Assembly (NCBI GenBank): GCA_949361645.1 | Contig: OX442415.1 | Coordinates: 6,612,899-6,676,898, forward strand | DNA: 64,000 nt | Direction of reading: 5' to 3' | Origin: Spongilla lacustris | Taxonomy: Eukaryota; Porifera; Demospongiae; Spongillida; Spongillidae | Part shown: one piece after another, positions 22,700-35,151 of the stretch | Layout: every line of letters begins with the position of its first letter | How positions within the stretch are numbered: position 1 is the stretch's first letter | Notes under the pieces: model-generated | What the model was told of the DNA's origin: nothing | The model's database searches: none | Seen by the model: the letters and a program-made list of their open reading frames with translations, nothing else | Program-made: the position numbers and the translations under genes

Positions 22700-23984
22700 T
22701 CTGGGGCCCAAGCCACTTTTTAAGTCATAGAACCTAGCATAATTGCATAGAAATATGGTTGAAAGTAAATACAGGGCTTTAGTATGAAAGGCAAAGTGGT
22801 CCAGCTAATGCATAAGATGGAATTCACTGCAAAATAACCCAAAATTTGGTCCGAGGTGTCGACTACATGTACATAGTGTAAACCAAATTATTAAACTGTT
22901 TCATGGTTTTATGTGCACATACACACTACATTGGTTTAAGGTTAAATTACTGGTTAAGTAGTATGAGAATTAGAGCAACCCTGCCAGTGCATCAACACAA
23001 GTCATGTGTGATGTGCACATGCACGTTTATTGGAAACAGGCAAAGCTAGGCTTAAGGATTCAAAACCAGCCTTAAGGCATTCAATCTCATCATACCTATA
23101 TAAATTCGCATCAAATAGGTGTTTACATTTATTTGGGACATGAGTCACGTGACCAATTTGAGGCATTTTATTTGCATGGGACCTACCTGAAACGTTATGT
23201 ACCAATCAGTGACCATGGACGTACTGTACTTGTGGCTGTGCATGCATGTAGCTTTGCTATTTGCTCTTCTACTTGAACATGCATTCAAACTCACCAACCC
23301 ATTCAAGAGTTGTGTCAATATAGACCAAAGTATTTTGTTTGGGACATGACCACGTACCTTTGAAACGTTATACCAATTTGTGTTTATGTAGCTTTAAAAC
23401 ATTATACCAATCTCTGACCATGTATGTAGCTTTGATACATTATACCGATTTGTGGGCATGTAGCTTTGCAATTTGCTCTTCTTCATGAACATGGCTTCAG
23501 TTTGTCTTGTAAGAAGTCCTTTCTTGCCGCGAAATATTCGTTCTTCCTGGCCACACTGAACTGTGCTGCTGCAGTGGCTGCTCTAATTCACAGATTTTGA
23601 GGTGTCATGTCCTAAACTGTTGGCAGGATTCATACGATTTGGCATACACACCTCACATGCACGATGAATTTATCAAACTGATAACTTAAAAATAACTTAT
23701 ACTCTGACCAAAAACCAGTATACGGCTTATAGGCCCTGAAATACGACATGTTTTTACGGCCTCGATGACAATATGATGTTACTGATCAATCGGATGCTAA
23801 CAAATTTAAACTGATGCTGGGTCTCGTTGATACTAATCAAGAAGCTTTCTAAAATGCATGCACGTAGCAAAGTGCCAAATTGTAATGCAACCATGGGTAT
23901 CTATACGTGTAAGACACCAATCTTACTTCGCTACAAAATACCCACCGCTTTGAAAAGGCAAATTCCATGGGGGGATCATCACTG
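22700..23984. other. No gene recognised
   Basis: AT-rich DNA with a few short direct repeats around GTAGCTTTG...CATTATACCAAT (about 23340-23470). No exon or element end is supported. Confidence 0.4.
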
Positions 23985-25336
23985 CAGGCGCTGATCCAGG
24001 AATTTAGGAGGAGGGGTGGCTGGACCCGGGGTGGTAAAAGGGGGTGGGTGCGTGAGGGGGATGTGCCCCCTTCCGCGCGGAGCGCGGAAGTTTTTTTACT
24101 GGCGGTAGATACCTTATGCATGAAAAAGTGTTTTCTTTAGGACAGGTGCACTCATCGTATCAGATTTTTCACTGAGTTCATTTTGCCTGCTTTCCGTCAA
24201 AGATGTTGAAGTGCAACTCCTTATTGCACTTTTTCGTAAAATACTCAAAGGCTACCAGTTACTTGTGTATCCTACGAGTCCGAATCTATGGATGATGATG
24301 CCGATACAGATTCTGATCTGGGAGCAGTATACATGTATATCTCAATCAGCATCTAAATGACGGGTGTAAAACCTCCTCGGCTGAACATCCTAACACTGAT
24401 CATGCAGACATGAGAAGAAGTCGGAGGAATAGGATCTTGCTCAGGATGTCTGTACAAGATACGATCTGACAGTCAAGAACATTAAATGATAATGAAAGAT
24501 ATCAGTACTGATATCTGAGCATAACAGGCTTGCAGATACTGTTTTTAATTTTAAAATACAGTATGATTTAGTGTCGCTGGAGTAAGGAAAAGGAAACAGA
24601 CTAAATTTCAGAGACGTTGACTTGAAGATTATAAATGGCTCTAAATATGAAGGATGTCTCAAGAAGGTATCAATACTATGCATGCACCATCAACTGATCG
24701 TAAATGAGAATCTATATCTTGGAATATTTTTCATGTAATTTCTCGGACCTACATGTATTATGGTTTGTAAATGGTGAGTACACAAAAGCACCTAAACTGC
24801 ATGCTCCTTTCGCTTTGAGACAAAAACTAAATGCATGGCAGGCACCAAGCAATGCAAAGAATTTCAGATTGAATTTTGAAGTTTTTCTTATTTAGGAGTA
24901 TCATTCATTCACTCAAATGCACCATAGAAAGTTGAGTAGTGAATCAGTGTTGTACACATGTATGAGTAAATCACAAATTTCATATGATGTTCTTGTGTAA
25001 ATGATTTACATATTTGGTAACTTAGTATTATCATGCAGCTTAAAGATGTGCACTGGCAACTATATGCTTACATTGATTTTTCTTTTGTGCCATGTACTAG
25101 TCACAATTATTATGTATGTATCAAAATAAACATCTGATCACACAAAAAAAAAAAAACAAAGCGTCGTCATCTTTTTTTTCACCCCTAAATGGAAGCTGTT
25201 GAATAGTAAAGCTATTAATAGTTCTCAATCAGTATATTAAAGTATTCGTAAATAATTATTTGAAAAGGGGGTGGGTGGGGGGGGGGGGGGGGGGGGGGGC
25301 TAGCCACCCTATCGACCCTCTCTGGATCAGCCCCTG
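23985..25336. mobile_element. 1.35-kb element with CAGG(C/G)GCTGATCCAG inverted ends
   Basis: The left end CAGGCGCTGATCCAGGA and the right end (read inward) CAGGGGCTGATCCAGAGAGG are inverted repeats, and GGGTGGCT follows within about 30 bp on both sides. A 23-nt poly-G run lies just inside the right end. The interior has no intact frame, so the element is non-autonomous. CAG-type ends suggest a hAT-like source, but no 8-bp duplication is visible. Confidence 0.6.
25277..25299. repeat. Poly-G run, 23 nt
   Basis: An uninterrupted G run inside the right end of the 1.35-kb element. Confidence 0.95.
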
Positions 25337-26100
25337 GGATAAAACTTTTGGGAACGTTTACAGCCAATGATCAGTTACAATAAATATATTCAATAGTATT
25401 GCATGCAGCTGCCATGAATAGAACGGTATTGCAGCTACATTACTAAGCTACTAGACTCAGAGTAGACTATCAGGACTCACGGTAGTGGGTTCTATGTGGG
25501 ATTGGCTTCGTGGGCGTGGTTTTCGATCGAGCGTTTTAAAATGAAAATGAAGCGTTGCCTTTATTCGCCAGCTCACATATAATCCATCACAAACATGACA
25601 GATATGCATATATAACGTGAGCTTCGCTAAACAGTGCCGTTTACTTGGAGTGACGAGTCGGTACCAAAATTTCGCCATTTAATTTGTGTTTATCTCCGTC
25701 TTCCGTAGGAACGTCGTAAGAAGACGAGATTAGCTTCAAAAAGTAGCATTTTATTTCCAAACGTACCCTATCATACAAATAAGGCCTACAGTTGTTAGCT
25801 GGTGATGAAATGCCGTGAAATGACACAAGCAGGTGCAATTCTCGGCCGTTGCCTATAGCAGTAGTCGTCACACACGTTACTGTTGCCTGGCTATGCGCAA
25901 CGTATACGCAGCTGCAGACACGTGACCATGGAGGCAAGCCAAAAAAAACGGCTCGTTAACAAGGAGAACTCTGAGTTTAAGACTATAGGTAGGCCTATCA
26001 ATAAAATTAAAGAGAGGCCTATATATACTCAGATTTAATACCCGATACTGATACGAGCGTCCTATGCATTGCAACGAATGCAATAAGCCATATATTATAT
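25337..26100. other. No gene recognised
   Basis: Overlapping minus-strand frames of 73-98 codons are present but show no motif or splice logic. Confidence 0.35.
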
Positions 26101-26125
26101 TGAGTGAACACTCCTTGCAAAGAAA

Positions 26126-26350
26126 AAAAAATTAGGGGAACAAGTAAATCAAAACCTTCTCTATCGAGAAAGTGATTGGTGGGATGTAGAATTTAGGGTC
26201 AACTATCGATAAGGTTTTGAGCTTAGCGGTAATTATCAGTAAGTAAACACCTACTATCGAATATGTACTGAAATTACTCTAAGCCTGTCGATAAAAAACT
26301 TACCGATAAGCTTTCTTACTGAACGGTAATGATTACCGCTAAGGTATATA
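26126..26350. repeat. Copy of a dispersed element, uninterrupted by the 36846 MITE
   Basis: The sequence with AGTAAATCAAAACCTTCTCT, GTGATTGGTGGGATGTAG and GGGTCAACTATCGATAAGG is also found, inverted and split by a 201-bp foldback element, at 36720-37110. Confidence 0.65.
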
Positions 26351-28019
26351 GGCGTGTCCAAAGGGTATATCTGTTGGCATCTTATTATCATTTGGCATCC
26401 GTGATCCAGTAGGTTGTGGCCTTCCTTATTAGTTCCTTGCATGCATTCCTTCATAACCTGCAAGGTTATTGATGGGTTCTCAAGTGTTGTGTGCGGACTA
26501 TTAATGGTCCCTGGTCCAACCTACCCATTTAATTTCGCACTTTGGTTGGCCTTCGCGATCGATGGCCAATAATCTCCTTTGGAATAGCCTGATATTTTGC
26601 AAGAAAATTGCAATGGCAACTTGATGATATGGACCCTGGATTTTTGTGATGACAAAGCGTTTAGCCTGTGGTGTTTCTTATCTAGTAGTTCAGGGATGTA
26701 GCACTGATTATATGGGAGTGATCCGGCGAATTTAACTATTTCAATTCATAGCACAATTTAAACAATGAACTGTCATAGCAAAATCACAAATTAAAACCGA
26801 GAAAACAACCCTGCCCGATGTTGTGAACCTTTTACAAAGTCATTATATGAATCCTTAGGGTCAAGTTTGTCTGTCCTTTCTTTGTGAACATTTTAAGTAT
26901 TAATAAATGATTAAGCCGTTTCTGAGACATTTTTGTCCTGCGATATGTTTTAACCTGTCTAGAAGTACTAAATGATATTTCTGAGGTTGCATTTTGTTTC
27001 TGGCATTACTAAAACAATTTGAAATACCTTTTTCACTTCACATACATGTAAGGGCCTGCTGAAAAATAAACCCAAACGTGATGAGTTGTGCCCCAAGTAG
27101 ACCATGCATTGTTTAAATCATCATCAAATTTTTTATATGTATTATTTAAATCTAATTGCAATCCTATATAATTTATATATACAAATACTGGCTCCGATCT
27201 TATTTTATTCAGTAATACGTTTTAAAAGCTTGCAGGCCTCAATACAAGTATGGCAGAATACTGCGTCTTTTTCCTAATCGTAATATAAAAAAGGCCACTT
27301 AGCAAACAATTGGGGCTGGAAGCTTCTCTGTTCTACCTTTTTGATGCCAAAGAACGCTTCGAACTTGAAGCCTAATAGATGGTGAGGTCGATTGGATACA
27401 TTGCCTCAGCTCAGAACAGCTCGTAGAACAATTTGCCATATCGGGTCGAAGCAAATGACAATATTACAGAATCTGAGATGACAGGAATCAGAAATCGGTT
27501 CAATCATAGATTAATAACGTTGGTTCAAACTGACAGCGTTCTAAATGACGTCACGGGCACTCACAAAACAATAGTTACTTATCTAGTGACTCCGCCTTTT
27601 TAGATCACTCATCATTGATCAGCGATTCACTTGCACTTGCACTCGCAATGACCTGCCTGGTTGTTATACCACTATAGTAAAATGAAACAGACGCACATTT
27701 AAAAGAAACAGTGCAGAGGGACAAGTGGTCCGGTGAAAGCCGGACTTGCCGGACCTATCCCTACGTCCTGTAGCCATATAAGTTCAGTGGCGTAGGAACT
27801 GTAGCGGCCGTGTCCGCTACACTTTTCTGCTGATCTTTTAATTTGATATAAACGATTCCCACGTATTTAACAGTTCAAGTTACATGCGCTCTGGACCCGG
27901 GTATATCTTATATACATGTGTCGCGTTTTCATTAAGGCATCATTGCAGTTAAGGCAAATGCGCGCACCTCACTAATATTCTTGTATGAATATGATTTGTG
28001 GTTTGTACATGAATACAAT

Positions 28020-28980
28020 ATTGCTGTTCACGTACCGACAGGTCGTTGCCGTTAGGGACTGAACGCTGTAATTTAAGTTACATAATAACGCCTTATAGCA
28101 TTTGTGTACCGTAGTGGCCACAGAAAATCATAAGTACCAAACGATGTCCAACATCCAAACGAAGGGAAAATGGTCCGTGCACTGCAGTAAGTTTAAACAA
28201 TCACGGCCACAGAGCCCCCAGTTGAGTAATGCTTAGCCACAACGACCTAATCAACTCGTTTAGAAAATAAGAACACTACAATTGCAATTTTAATTTTGTA
28301 TATAAGCGCCAATTTTTGGCAGTGCCTTTCCCGGCACAACTAACGTGTCACATCAATGGTATGCAAAAACTCTTTCGCATGTAACACAAGTTGTATTCAC
28401 CATTTCATATAATGCCATGAATGCAGTTATATTTCTATGACGTACTGACATGACAATAGTTAGCCACTAGAATGTAAATCCTTAAAACCAAAACATGTTC
28501 GAAGCCAACTTAATTTAAATAAAGTGAGGAAACAGAAACTATACATGTATTGTGTTTTATCAGCGCCATAGTAAATACGTATGTGTTACATTCTAGTGGA
28601 CATTAGCCTATTACTGACATTATATGTGTTGCAGTGCCAAACTGATATTTTAGGCACTGCCATGCACACATATGTAATGGCCATACAACTACGTTTACAC
28701 CAAGTCATTAAATAACCACAGCAGCGAACGAAAAGGTGGACTGCCTTTGATAACCGCGTTGTTCCTACTTAATCACAATATTTTAAACGCTTCAATTTCC
28801 GCATATTCATCGTTATATGCCATGCAAGTGAAGTAGCCCGGCGAGAAGATATAGTAATTTATTTAGGTATTGAATAGCGTTGATTGTAGGTCAGGATGGT
28901 ACAAAATTAACTATATTTGTGTTGGTTCCTTAACGACAACATACTATACATCTGCATGCATGGTCGTTGTAGTTAAGGAG
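28020..28980. repeat. Scattered single copies of the CCTTAACNACAACGAC motif
   Basis: Related motifs at about 28040, 28240 and 28925-28976 precede the tandem array. The last is a hairpin, TTCCTTAACGACAACAT paired with GGTCGTTGTAGTTAAGGA. These look like precursors or outliers of the satellite. Confidence 0.6.
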
Positions 28981-29519
28981 AAAACAGCAACCATTACTGA
29001 AAAAAATCACAAACTAATTGGGCGCGTGGAATGAATTGCTATTCAAATGTACGTGTATACGGTGCCTTAACCACATCACAACTCTTTAATACACACACAA
29101 AGAAATTAAGTGAAGATTAAAAAAAAAAACAACTTATTTCAAGTCGTTGTCATTGGGGGTATGTTTGGCATCAGCACTTTGATAATGGTATTGTTATACA
29201 CTTAGCGTATAACATTGTGTATAGGGACGTCATTGTGTATATACGTGTGTATAACGTCCCAATACGCAGATACGCAGTGTTATATACGTACACTGCTAAT
29301 TATTGTTGTACAATAGTGTATAACAGCCCTTTTTACACAGTGCAGAACCAAACGATGTAATATTTTCAAACACTTCAATTTTGTATATAAATTTGGTAAT
29401 ATCTAACCCTTCACGACAAGGACCTGAATTAAACAAGGGGGTTATGATAACTTTCTCTGCGAGTGTAATAGCTGTTGCATCAATGTCGCTATAAGGTGGC
29501 TCCATGCACGCGCCTCATT

Positions 29520-30952
29520 CAATGAAGTGTTAATTCCTTAACCACAACGACCGGTTGTCGTTAAGGAATCGTGAAGTGTTCCTTAACCACAACGACCCGA
29601 ATTTATTCGGTTGTCGTTAAGGAACTATGAAGTGTTCCTTAACCACATGCAACGATCGGAATTATTCGGTTGTCGTTAAGGTATCATGAAGTGTTCCTTA
29701 ACCACAACGACCGGAATTATTCGGTTGTCGTTAAGGAACCATGAAGTGACCGGAATTATTCGGTTGTCGTTAAGGAATCATGAAGTGTTCCTTAACCACA
29801 ACGACCGGAATTGTTCCGTTGTCATTAAGGAACCATGAAGTGACCCGGAGTTATTTGGTTGTCGTTAAGGAATCATGAAGAATTGTTCAGTTGTCGTTAA
29901 GGAATCATGAGGTATTACTTAACCACAACGACCGGAATTGTTCGGTTGTCGTTAAGGAACCATGAAGTGTTCCTTAACCACAACGACCGGAATTGTTGGG
30001 TTGCCCGTTAAGGAACTATGAAGTGTTCCTTAACCACAACGACCGAAATTGTTCGGTTGTAGTTAAGAAACCATGAAGTGTTCCTTAACCACAACGACCG
30101 GAATTGCTCGGTTGTCGTTAAGGAACCATGAAGTGTTCCTTAACCACAACGAACGGAATTGTGCGGTTGTCGTTAAGGAACCATGAAGTGTTCCTTAACC
30201 ACAAGGACCGAAATTGTTCGGTTGTCGTTAAGGAACCATGAAGTGTTCCTTAATCACAACGAACGGAATTGTTCGGTTGTTGTTAAGGAACCATGAAGTG
30301 TTCCTTAACCACAACGACCGGAATTATTCGGTTGTCGTTAAGGAACCATGAAGTGTTCCTTAATCACAACGAACGGAATTGTTCGGTTGTTGTTAAGGAA
30401 CCATGAAGTGTTCCTTAACCACAACGACCGGAATTATTCGGTTGTCGTTAAGGAACCATGAAGTGTTCCTTAACCACAACGAACGGAATTATTCGGTTGT
30501 CGTTAAGGAACCATGAAGTGTTCCTTAATCACAACGAACGGAATTGTTCGGTTGTTGTTAAGGAACCATGAAGTGTTCCTTAACCACAACGACCGGAATT
30601 ATTCGGTTGTCGTTAAGGAACCATGAAGTGTTCCTTAACCACAACGAACGGAATTGTTCGGTTGTTGTTAAGGAACCATGAAGTGTTCCTTAACCACAAC
30701 GACCGGAATTATTCGGTTGTCGTTAAGGAACCATGAAGTGTTCCTTAACCACAACGAACGGAATTGTTCGGTTGTTGTTAAGGAACCATGAAGTGTTCCT
30801 TAACCACAACGACCGGAATTATTCGGTTGTCGTTAAGGAACCATGAAGTGTTCCTTAACCACAACGAACGGAATTGTTCGGTTGTTGTTAAGGAACCATG
30901 AAGTGTTCCTTAACCACAACGACCGGAATTATTCGGTTGTCGTTAAGGAACA
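29520..30952. repeat. Satellite of about 26 x 55-bp hairpin units
   Basis: Each unit reads CCATGAAGTG, TTCCTTAACCACAACGACCG, GAATTATT, CGGTTGTCGTTAAGGAA. The two long blocks are inverted repeats, so every unit can form a stem-loop with an 8-10-nt loop. The period is 55 bp. From about 30240 on, two unit types (GACCG...GTCG and GAACG...TTGTT) alternate, giving a 110-bp higher-order period. Outer units at the left are more degenerate. Confidence 0.95.
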
Positions 30953-30999
30953 ATGCAACACAAACTGGCGTAGTACTTAATACTTTGATGATAAATCTT

Positions 31000-31858
31000 G
31001 ATACATGTATACTACCACAAATAATGGCCTTAACTTTTAACTTCATACGCAAGCTAATAAAATGGAAGGAATACATGCACGGTGGCTTACCACATCGAAT
31101 CGATTTATAAGGGAAGGAGCTAGCTAGCTATAGTATATTAACAGGTATAGAAATATATATTCATTTCTCCGTATTGAATAAGAAAATCATAAGCCCTATA
31201 TAATCTATCAGCCGTTCCAGACCATATCTAGGCTGAAAGCTATTCTCATAGAAAGGGCCGACTAGTTCTGAATGAAAAGTTTATGTACAGGTCATAAAAG
31301 TTAAACGGCATGCAGCTGTACCAGCTGCAGTGTGATAAGCGGACTGCTTTACTGTGCAGCATGATAATGCACTTTGTAGAGCTTATTTATGTAACATATA
31401 TGTCAAAGCAAATGTGAGAAAGCTGTCTGCAAATGGAGTGACTGTTTGTCGAAATGAAATATAAAATGCATACATGACAGTAAAAACGCACACAACACAT
31501 CAAGCTTTGAACACATTTGCATGAAGTGAAAAACTCATGCACATGTAGGTAGAGATTTATTAAAATAATATTGGGCTGCAGCATCATAAGGTACCCCAAA
31601 GTGCGCAGAAATGAGCATTTAAACAGCATTGAAATCACCATTCTTTTTAAGTGTACTGTTGATTTCATTTGATGTCCTCTCGGTAAAGTCTAAACAGATG
31701 TATAGTGATTTGATTATAAACAGTGAAGTTACTAACCTATTGAGGCTATTGAAGATGTAGCATCAGACTCTAGAAGTATAGATTTCAATGTGCCCTTGAA
31801 TGGAACAACTTGTTTGTAAGTTGCCTGCATGACCACACCATACGGTTTATGCACATAC
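31000..31858. other. AT-rich flank between satellite and protease exon
   Basis: The donor at 31858 implies a further 3' exon of the minus-strand gene in this stretch or beyond. I could not identify it. Confidence 0.35.
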
Positions 31859-32788
31859 CTTTTCAATTTCCCATCCATTAATTATCAAGCTAAAGATTCC
31901 AAAGTGAGGATCAGTGTACATTGTGAGCAAATACTCCGCAAGTTGTACATGATCAATTACAATGGGCAATGACTTGAGTGAATCAAGCAAATAGATATCT
32001 TTGGGGTCTTTGCAAAACATGGTTATGTAATGAGCTGCACGAGGGACTCTTACCAAATATGATATAGGATATCTGTTGCATGGATTGATTGTGTCTATTA
32101 TATTCACTCTCATGCTTTGCTTATCAAAGAACATTAACACTTCATTTATAACACATGTTGCAATGTCACCACGTTGTTTTACTGCACTCAACAGTACTTC
32201 AATGGAGTACCACCCATTTGCATCTCTTAATGGTGTGTACTGCTCAGTGATTGGCATGTGCATCTGAGTGTAGTGCATAATCCACAATTCATCCCCTAAT
32301 TCATTCAACTTGGCATTGTCAAACACATTTGCTTGGTATGCATTATTTAGTGCGCATAACCCACACAATGCACTGCTACCTTGAATTTGCATAAATATTT
32401 CACTTTTGGCATTACTCAGAGATGCATTACCCTTATGCCCAACTTTGCTTATCACCATTGCAATGTAGGTTACATTGCTAGTTATGTTTTTTCTCTCAAC
32501 ATCTGTCAAATACATCCATTTTTCATCTACCAATGTTCGGGTTGTTTTGCAAACAGTAAGAACTGTATCATGTATGCGTGGAGAAAATGAATATTTGTCT
32601 ATCTCTGTAAGTTTTTTTATCAATGATGTTCTATCTGAAGATGTTACTTTTGGACACTTTTTTCCTGTACCATGGTTTGGGTTTGGAATACTGGAAGCAG
32701 TGAAAACAGATGATTTTTTCCTTGATGCAGATGACACTTGTTGAGATGAACTTATGGATTTTTTTTTTGCTTGCATGTATTGATGCAC
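31859..32788 (-). CDS. Josephin-like cysteine protease domain (C-terminal part of integrase gene)
   Basis: The first roughly 70 residues are Lys/Ser-rich. The rest matches the Josephin deubiquitinase fold of ataxin-3 and JOSD proteins: Gln-containing QGSSALCGLCALNNAYQ with nucleophile Cys142, WYSIEVLLSAVKQRG at 193-207, His253 in AAHYITMF, and Asp269 in YLLDSLKSLP. The Cys, His and Asn/Asp sites are all present in the right order, so the enzyme could be active. The frame continues past 31859 into GTATGT, a good donor, so I end the exon at GAAAAG. A ten-A run near the 5' end (32759-32768) links it by frameshift to the upstream reading frame. Josephin enzymes cleave ubiquitin chains; a role here in stabilising the transposition machinery is speculation. 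Confidence 0.7.
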
Positions 32789-32964
32789 CTTTTAATTTTG
32801 ACTTAAGCTTTGAGCGTTGTTGTTGAGTTGAAGGTTTTCTTGACTTTAAATACAACTTATAAGGTGTACGTATTTTTTTGCCACATGACCTTGGTTTCAC
32901 ATTAACATCATCAGAAACAGATGACAGCAGAGTTTCAACTGCAAGACACTTAAAAGATTTTTTT
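32759..32964 (-). CDS. Linker frame between the Cys-rich and Josephin segments
   Basis: Between a seven-A run (32958-32964) and a ten-A run (32759-32768), both read on the minus strand, the coding frame changes. The segment encodes SFKCLAVETLLSSVSDDVN, then KKIRTPYKLYLKSRK and a KLKSKLK tail. It has the charge and Ser content of a disordered linker. Continuous coding character across both runs suggests that one ancestral frame was broken by homopolymer slippage in the genome or in sequencing. Confidence 0.5.
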
Positions 32965-33447
32965 GGTGTGGGAAGTGAATTTAGGCCATTTTGAAATGTC
33001 CAGTAAATCCAAAGGAGTGTTTTGGCTTGTTTGACTATCAGTGTCATTTTTAGTATGAAGAATTTCTTTCTTTTCAATACTGAAACCTAGGGCATTAGCT
33101 TTTGATATTAGCCAGGCATGACAGCATCTATGATTGCAGTCAGCATGAAAGGAAACACATTCCCAACACATATGATTGTAACCAACAAATGCTGGATTTT
33201 CAGAACTTTGAATGGCATACAGTAAAGGAAGTATGTTGTGTGTTCTTGACAACTGCCAGCAATACAAGGCAGTCATATAATATGCAAACTTCATTTTGGA
33301 AAGAAACTGTATAATAAACTTGTGATGTTTTTTGCATTGTTCTTTTAAGCTGACATTAGTAGTAAGATTCGAAACTATAAAACAATCACAAGCATAGCAA
33401 TACAAGTCAATTAATGTATCTGGGTCCTCTCTATCCTTTAGATCCAT
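32950..33447 (-). CDS. Cys/His-rich segment following the integrase
   Basis: This 165-codon frame begins with ATG directly after the integrase TGA and in the same frame, so a single stop codon separates them. It contains CYACDC, CKKHHKF and CWECVSFHADCNHRCCHAW, paired Cys/His motifs that suggest zinc binding. I do not recognise the family. It could be a separate protein, but adjacency and frame suggest a continuation of the integrase polyprotein by stop readthrough or an ancestral fusion broken by a point mutation. Confidence 0.55.
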   Translation of the reverse strand: MDLKDREDPDTLIDLYCYACDCFIVSNLTTNVSLKEQCKKHHKFIIQFLSKMKFAYYMTALYCWQLSRTHNILPLLYAIQSSENPAFVGYNHMCWECVSFHADCNHRCCHAWLISKANALGFSIEKKEILHTKNDTDSQTSQNTPLDLLDISKWPKFTSHTKKIF

Positions 33448-35151
33448 TCATTTTGTTATATGCAAGATAGAATTCAATGTCAATTCATTTACAACAAGGT
33501 CATCATCATCATTTATATGTAACTTATTTTTAAAATGATGCTGCCGTTCAGTTTCTGCAAACCTTAAAACCTCATCTCGTAATGTTTCAGCAGATACAAG
33601 TGACTTATTGGGTATAACACTTATGAGGTTTAGGGTTTCAGGATACGTAAATGTATATGGAACAATAGTGGAAGAGTGCAAGCGCACTCTACACTCATCA
33701 ACACTCTCATCACATTTGATTTCATAGTATCCTCCTGGCAATTCACTAATAATCTCGCCAACCTGGTTAGGAATAATAACCATGCCATGAATATGTGGAT
33801 TGTGGAATATAACTTTTTCATTGCACTGAAACTTTCTTGGTTGAAATTTCTTCATGTGTGCTTGCTGAGATTTGACTGCTGATTGCTCTGTTGCATTAAA
33901 TATGGAGATTTCAATTTCTCTGCGAACTGCATTGATGGAGCTAAAATGTGATGCAGCTTCAACAACAGATTCCATTGAGCAGCAGTTTGGTACATCAGTA
34001 CAAGTATCATCATCTTCTTCATCATCATCAAACTGATCTGCTCTCGCATCATTTGTAGTTTTTGTTGATTCCTTGTCTTGCACTGTATAAGAGCAATGAT
34101 TTAAAAGCAAAAAATACAAATTGTCATCTGGCCACAGTCCTGATGATGCAGGACCAAAATTTCCTGACTCACGGCCATAAAAAGCAGTGAATGGAACTTC
34201 AGTTATACTTGAATGCCAAGTGTTATTCAAATAGTGAGCTATTTCTGGTAACAACCATGGCCAAACATTACTTTGTTCATCCGGTGAGAAACTGAGCAAT
34301 CTAGCAGCTATAAACCTTTTCACCTTTTGATTTAACCTTTCCACTTGCCCTTGACTCTGTGGATGGTACAGTCGTCCATGAATTATTGTAATACCTATGC
34401 TTGAACAAACAGTGGTAACAACATTTGCTATAAACTCTTTTCCATTGTCTGATTGAATAATTTTCGGACAGCCAAATTCTCGGAAAATTGTGCACAGAGC
34501 TCTGGCTACTTCTATTGCTGTTTTTGTACACAAAGGTATTAGCCAACAATATTTACTAAAACAATCCATAACACTCATTACAAGGCGATAATTGTGGCTA
34601 GACTTGGTACATAAAGGGCTTTTAGGCCCATACATTTGCAATAAGTCAATTTGTATCTTCTCCAAAACATACTTAGTTCTGACTGGCTGAGGTGGTGGAG
34701 ATGCAGTATTTAAACATTTTGTTAACTTGCAAGAACCTGTGCAGCTCCTTAGTGTCTCTGTTATAAGTTTTTGACACCCATTAATGGTATAATGCTGATT
34801 AAATATATGCATCAGTTTTGTAATTCCTAGAGGGAGACATTCCTTTCCCTCTGGCTTATGAATTTTTTGAATAATTTCTCTTGCTTTCTTTTCATGTACA
34901 AACTCTTTGAATAAACAAGATTCTTTAGAGGAACTACTGACCCGAAAGATGGCTTCTTCATTGTCTAAATTCTTCCTAAGGACAAAATTAGGCTTGCATT
35001 TGTTACCATTTGAGTATATAAACTTTTTATCTTGACTTGCAAATGTTTCTACTATTGGTTCTTTATTTGGATTTCCTTGCAGTACCTTCAACAGTAATAG
35101 GTATCGTTCTTCTGTCATGGGGCCTCTGTTATCTGTTGATCTTCTTGTTAC
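33448..35151 (-). CDS. DDE integrase (retroviral-type, KRBA2/Ginger-like)
   Basis: The exon follows GTACTTCAG and joins in phase 0 to the first exon at 35815-35952. Counting from the ATG at 35349, a degenerate His/Cys zinc region (H181, H186, C203, C207) precedes an integrase core with D235 (QIDLLQ), D301 (QSDNGKEF) and E337 (QSQGQVERLN). The last two are exactly 35 residues apart. HPQSQGQVERLNQ is diagnostic of Ty3/retroviral-type integrases and their Ginger and KRBA2 relatives. A C-terminal basic segment (QPRKFQCNEKVIF... to VPYTF) resembles the GPY/F-type module. The enzyme would cut and join element ends to target DNA. No reverse transcriptase or gag is adjacent, so a DNA transposon is likelier than an LTR element. 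The frame is intact to its TGA. Confidence 0.85.
   Translation of the reverse strand, partial: VTRRSTDNRGPMTEERYLLLLKVLQGNPNKEPIVETFASQDKKFIYSNGNKCKPNFVLRKNLDNEEAIFRVSSSSKESCLFKEFVHEKKAREIIQKIHKPEGKECLPLGITKLMHIFNQHYTINGCQKLITETLRSCTGSCKLTKCLNTASPPPQPVRTKYVLEKIQIDLLQMYGPKSPLCTKSSHNYRLVMSVMDCFSKYCWLIPLCTKTAIEVARALCTIFREFGCPKIIQSDNGKEFIANVVTTVCSSIGITIIHGRLYHPQSQGQVERLNQKVKRFIAARLLSFSPDEQSNVWPWLLPEIAHYLNNTWHSSITEVPFTAFYGRESGNFGPASSGLWPDDNLYFLLLNHCSYTVQDKESTKTTNDARADQFDDDEEDDDTCTDVPNCCSMESVVEAASHFSSINAVRREIEISIFNATEQSAVKSQQAHMKKFQPRKFQCNEKVIFHNPHIHGMVIIPNQVGEIISELPGGYYEIKCDESVDECRVRLHSSTIVPYTFTYPETLNLISVIPNKSLVSAETLRDEVLRFAETERQHHFKNKLHINDDDDLVVNELTLNSILHITK

Noticed and set aside
25457..26083. 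Overlapping minus-strand frames of 68-98 codons
   Set aside because: No motif, no phase-consistent splice sites and no similarity that I recognise.
29520..30952. CRISPR-like appearance of regularly spaced palindromic repeats
   Set aside because: There are no unique spacers between units, and the genome is eukaryotic with introns; it is a satellite.
33448..35151. LTR retrotransposon or retrovirus
   Set aside because: No reverse transcriptase, RNase H, gag or LTR pair was found beside the integrase.
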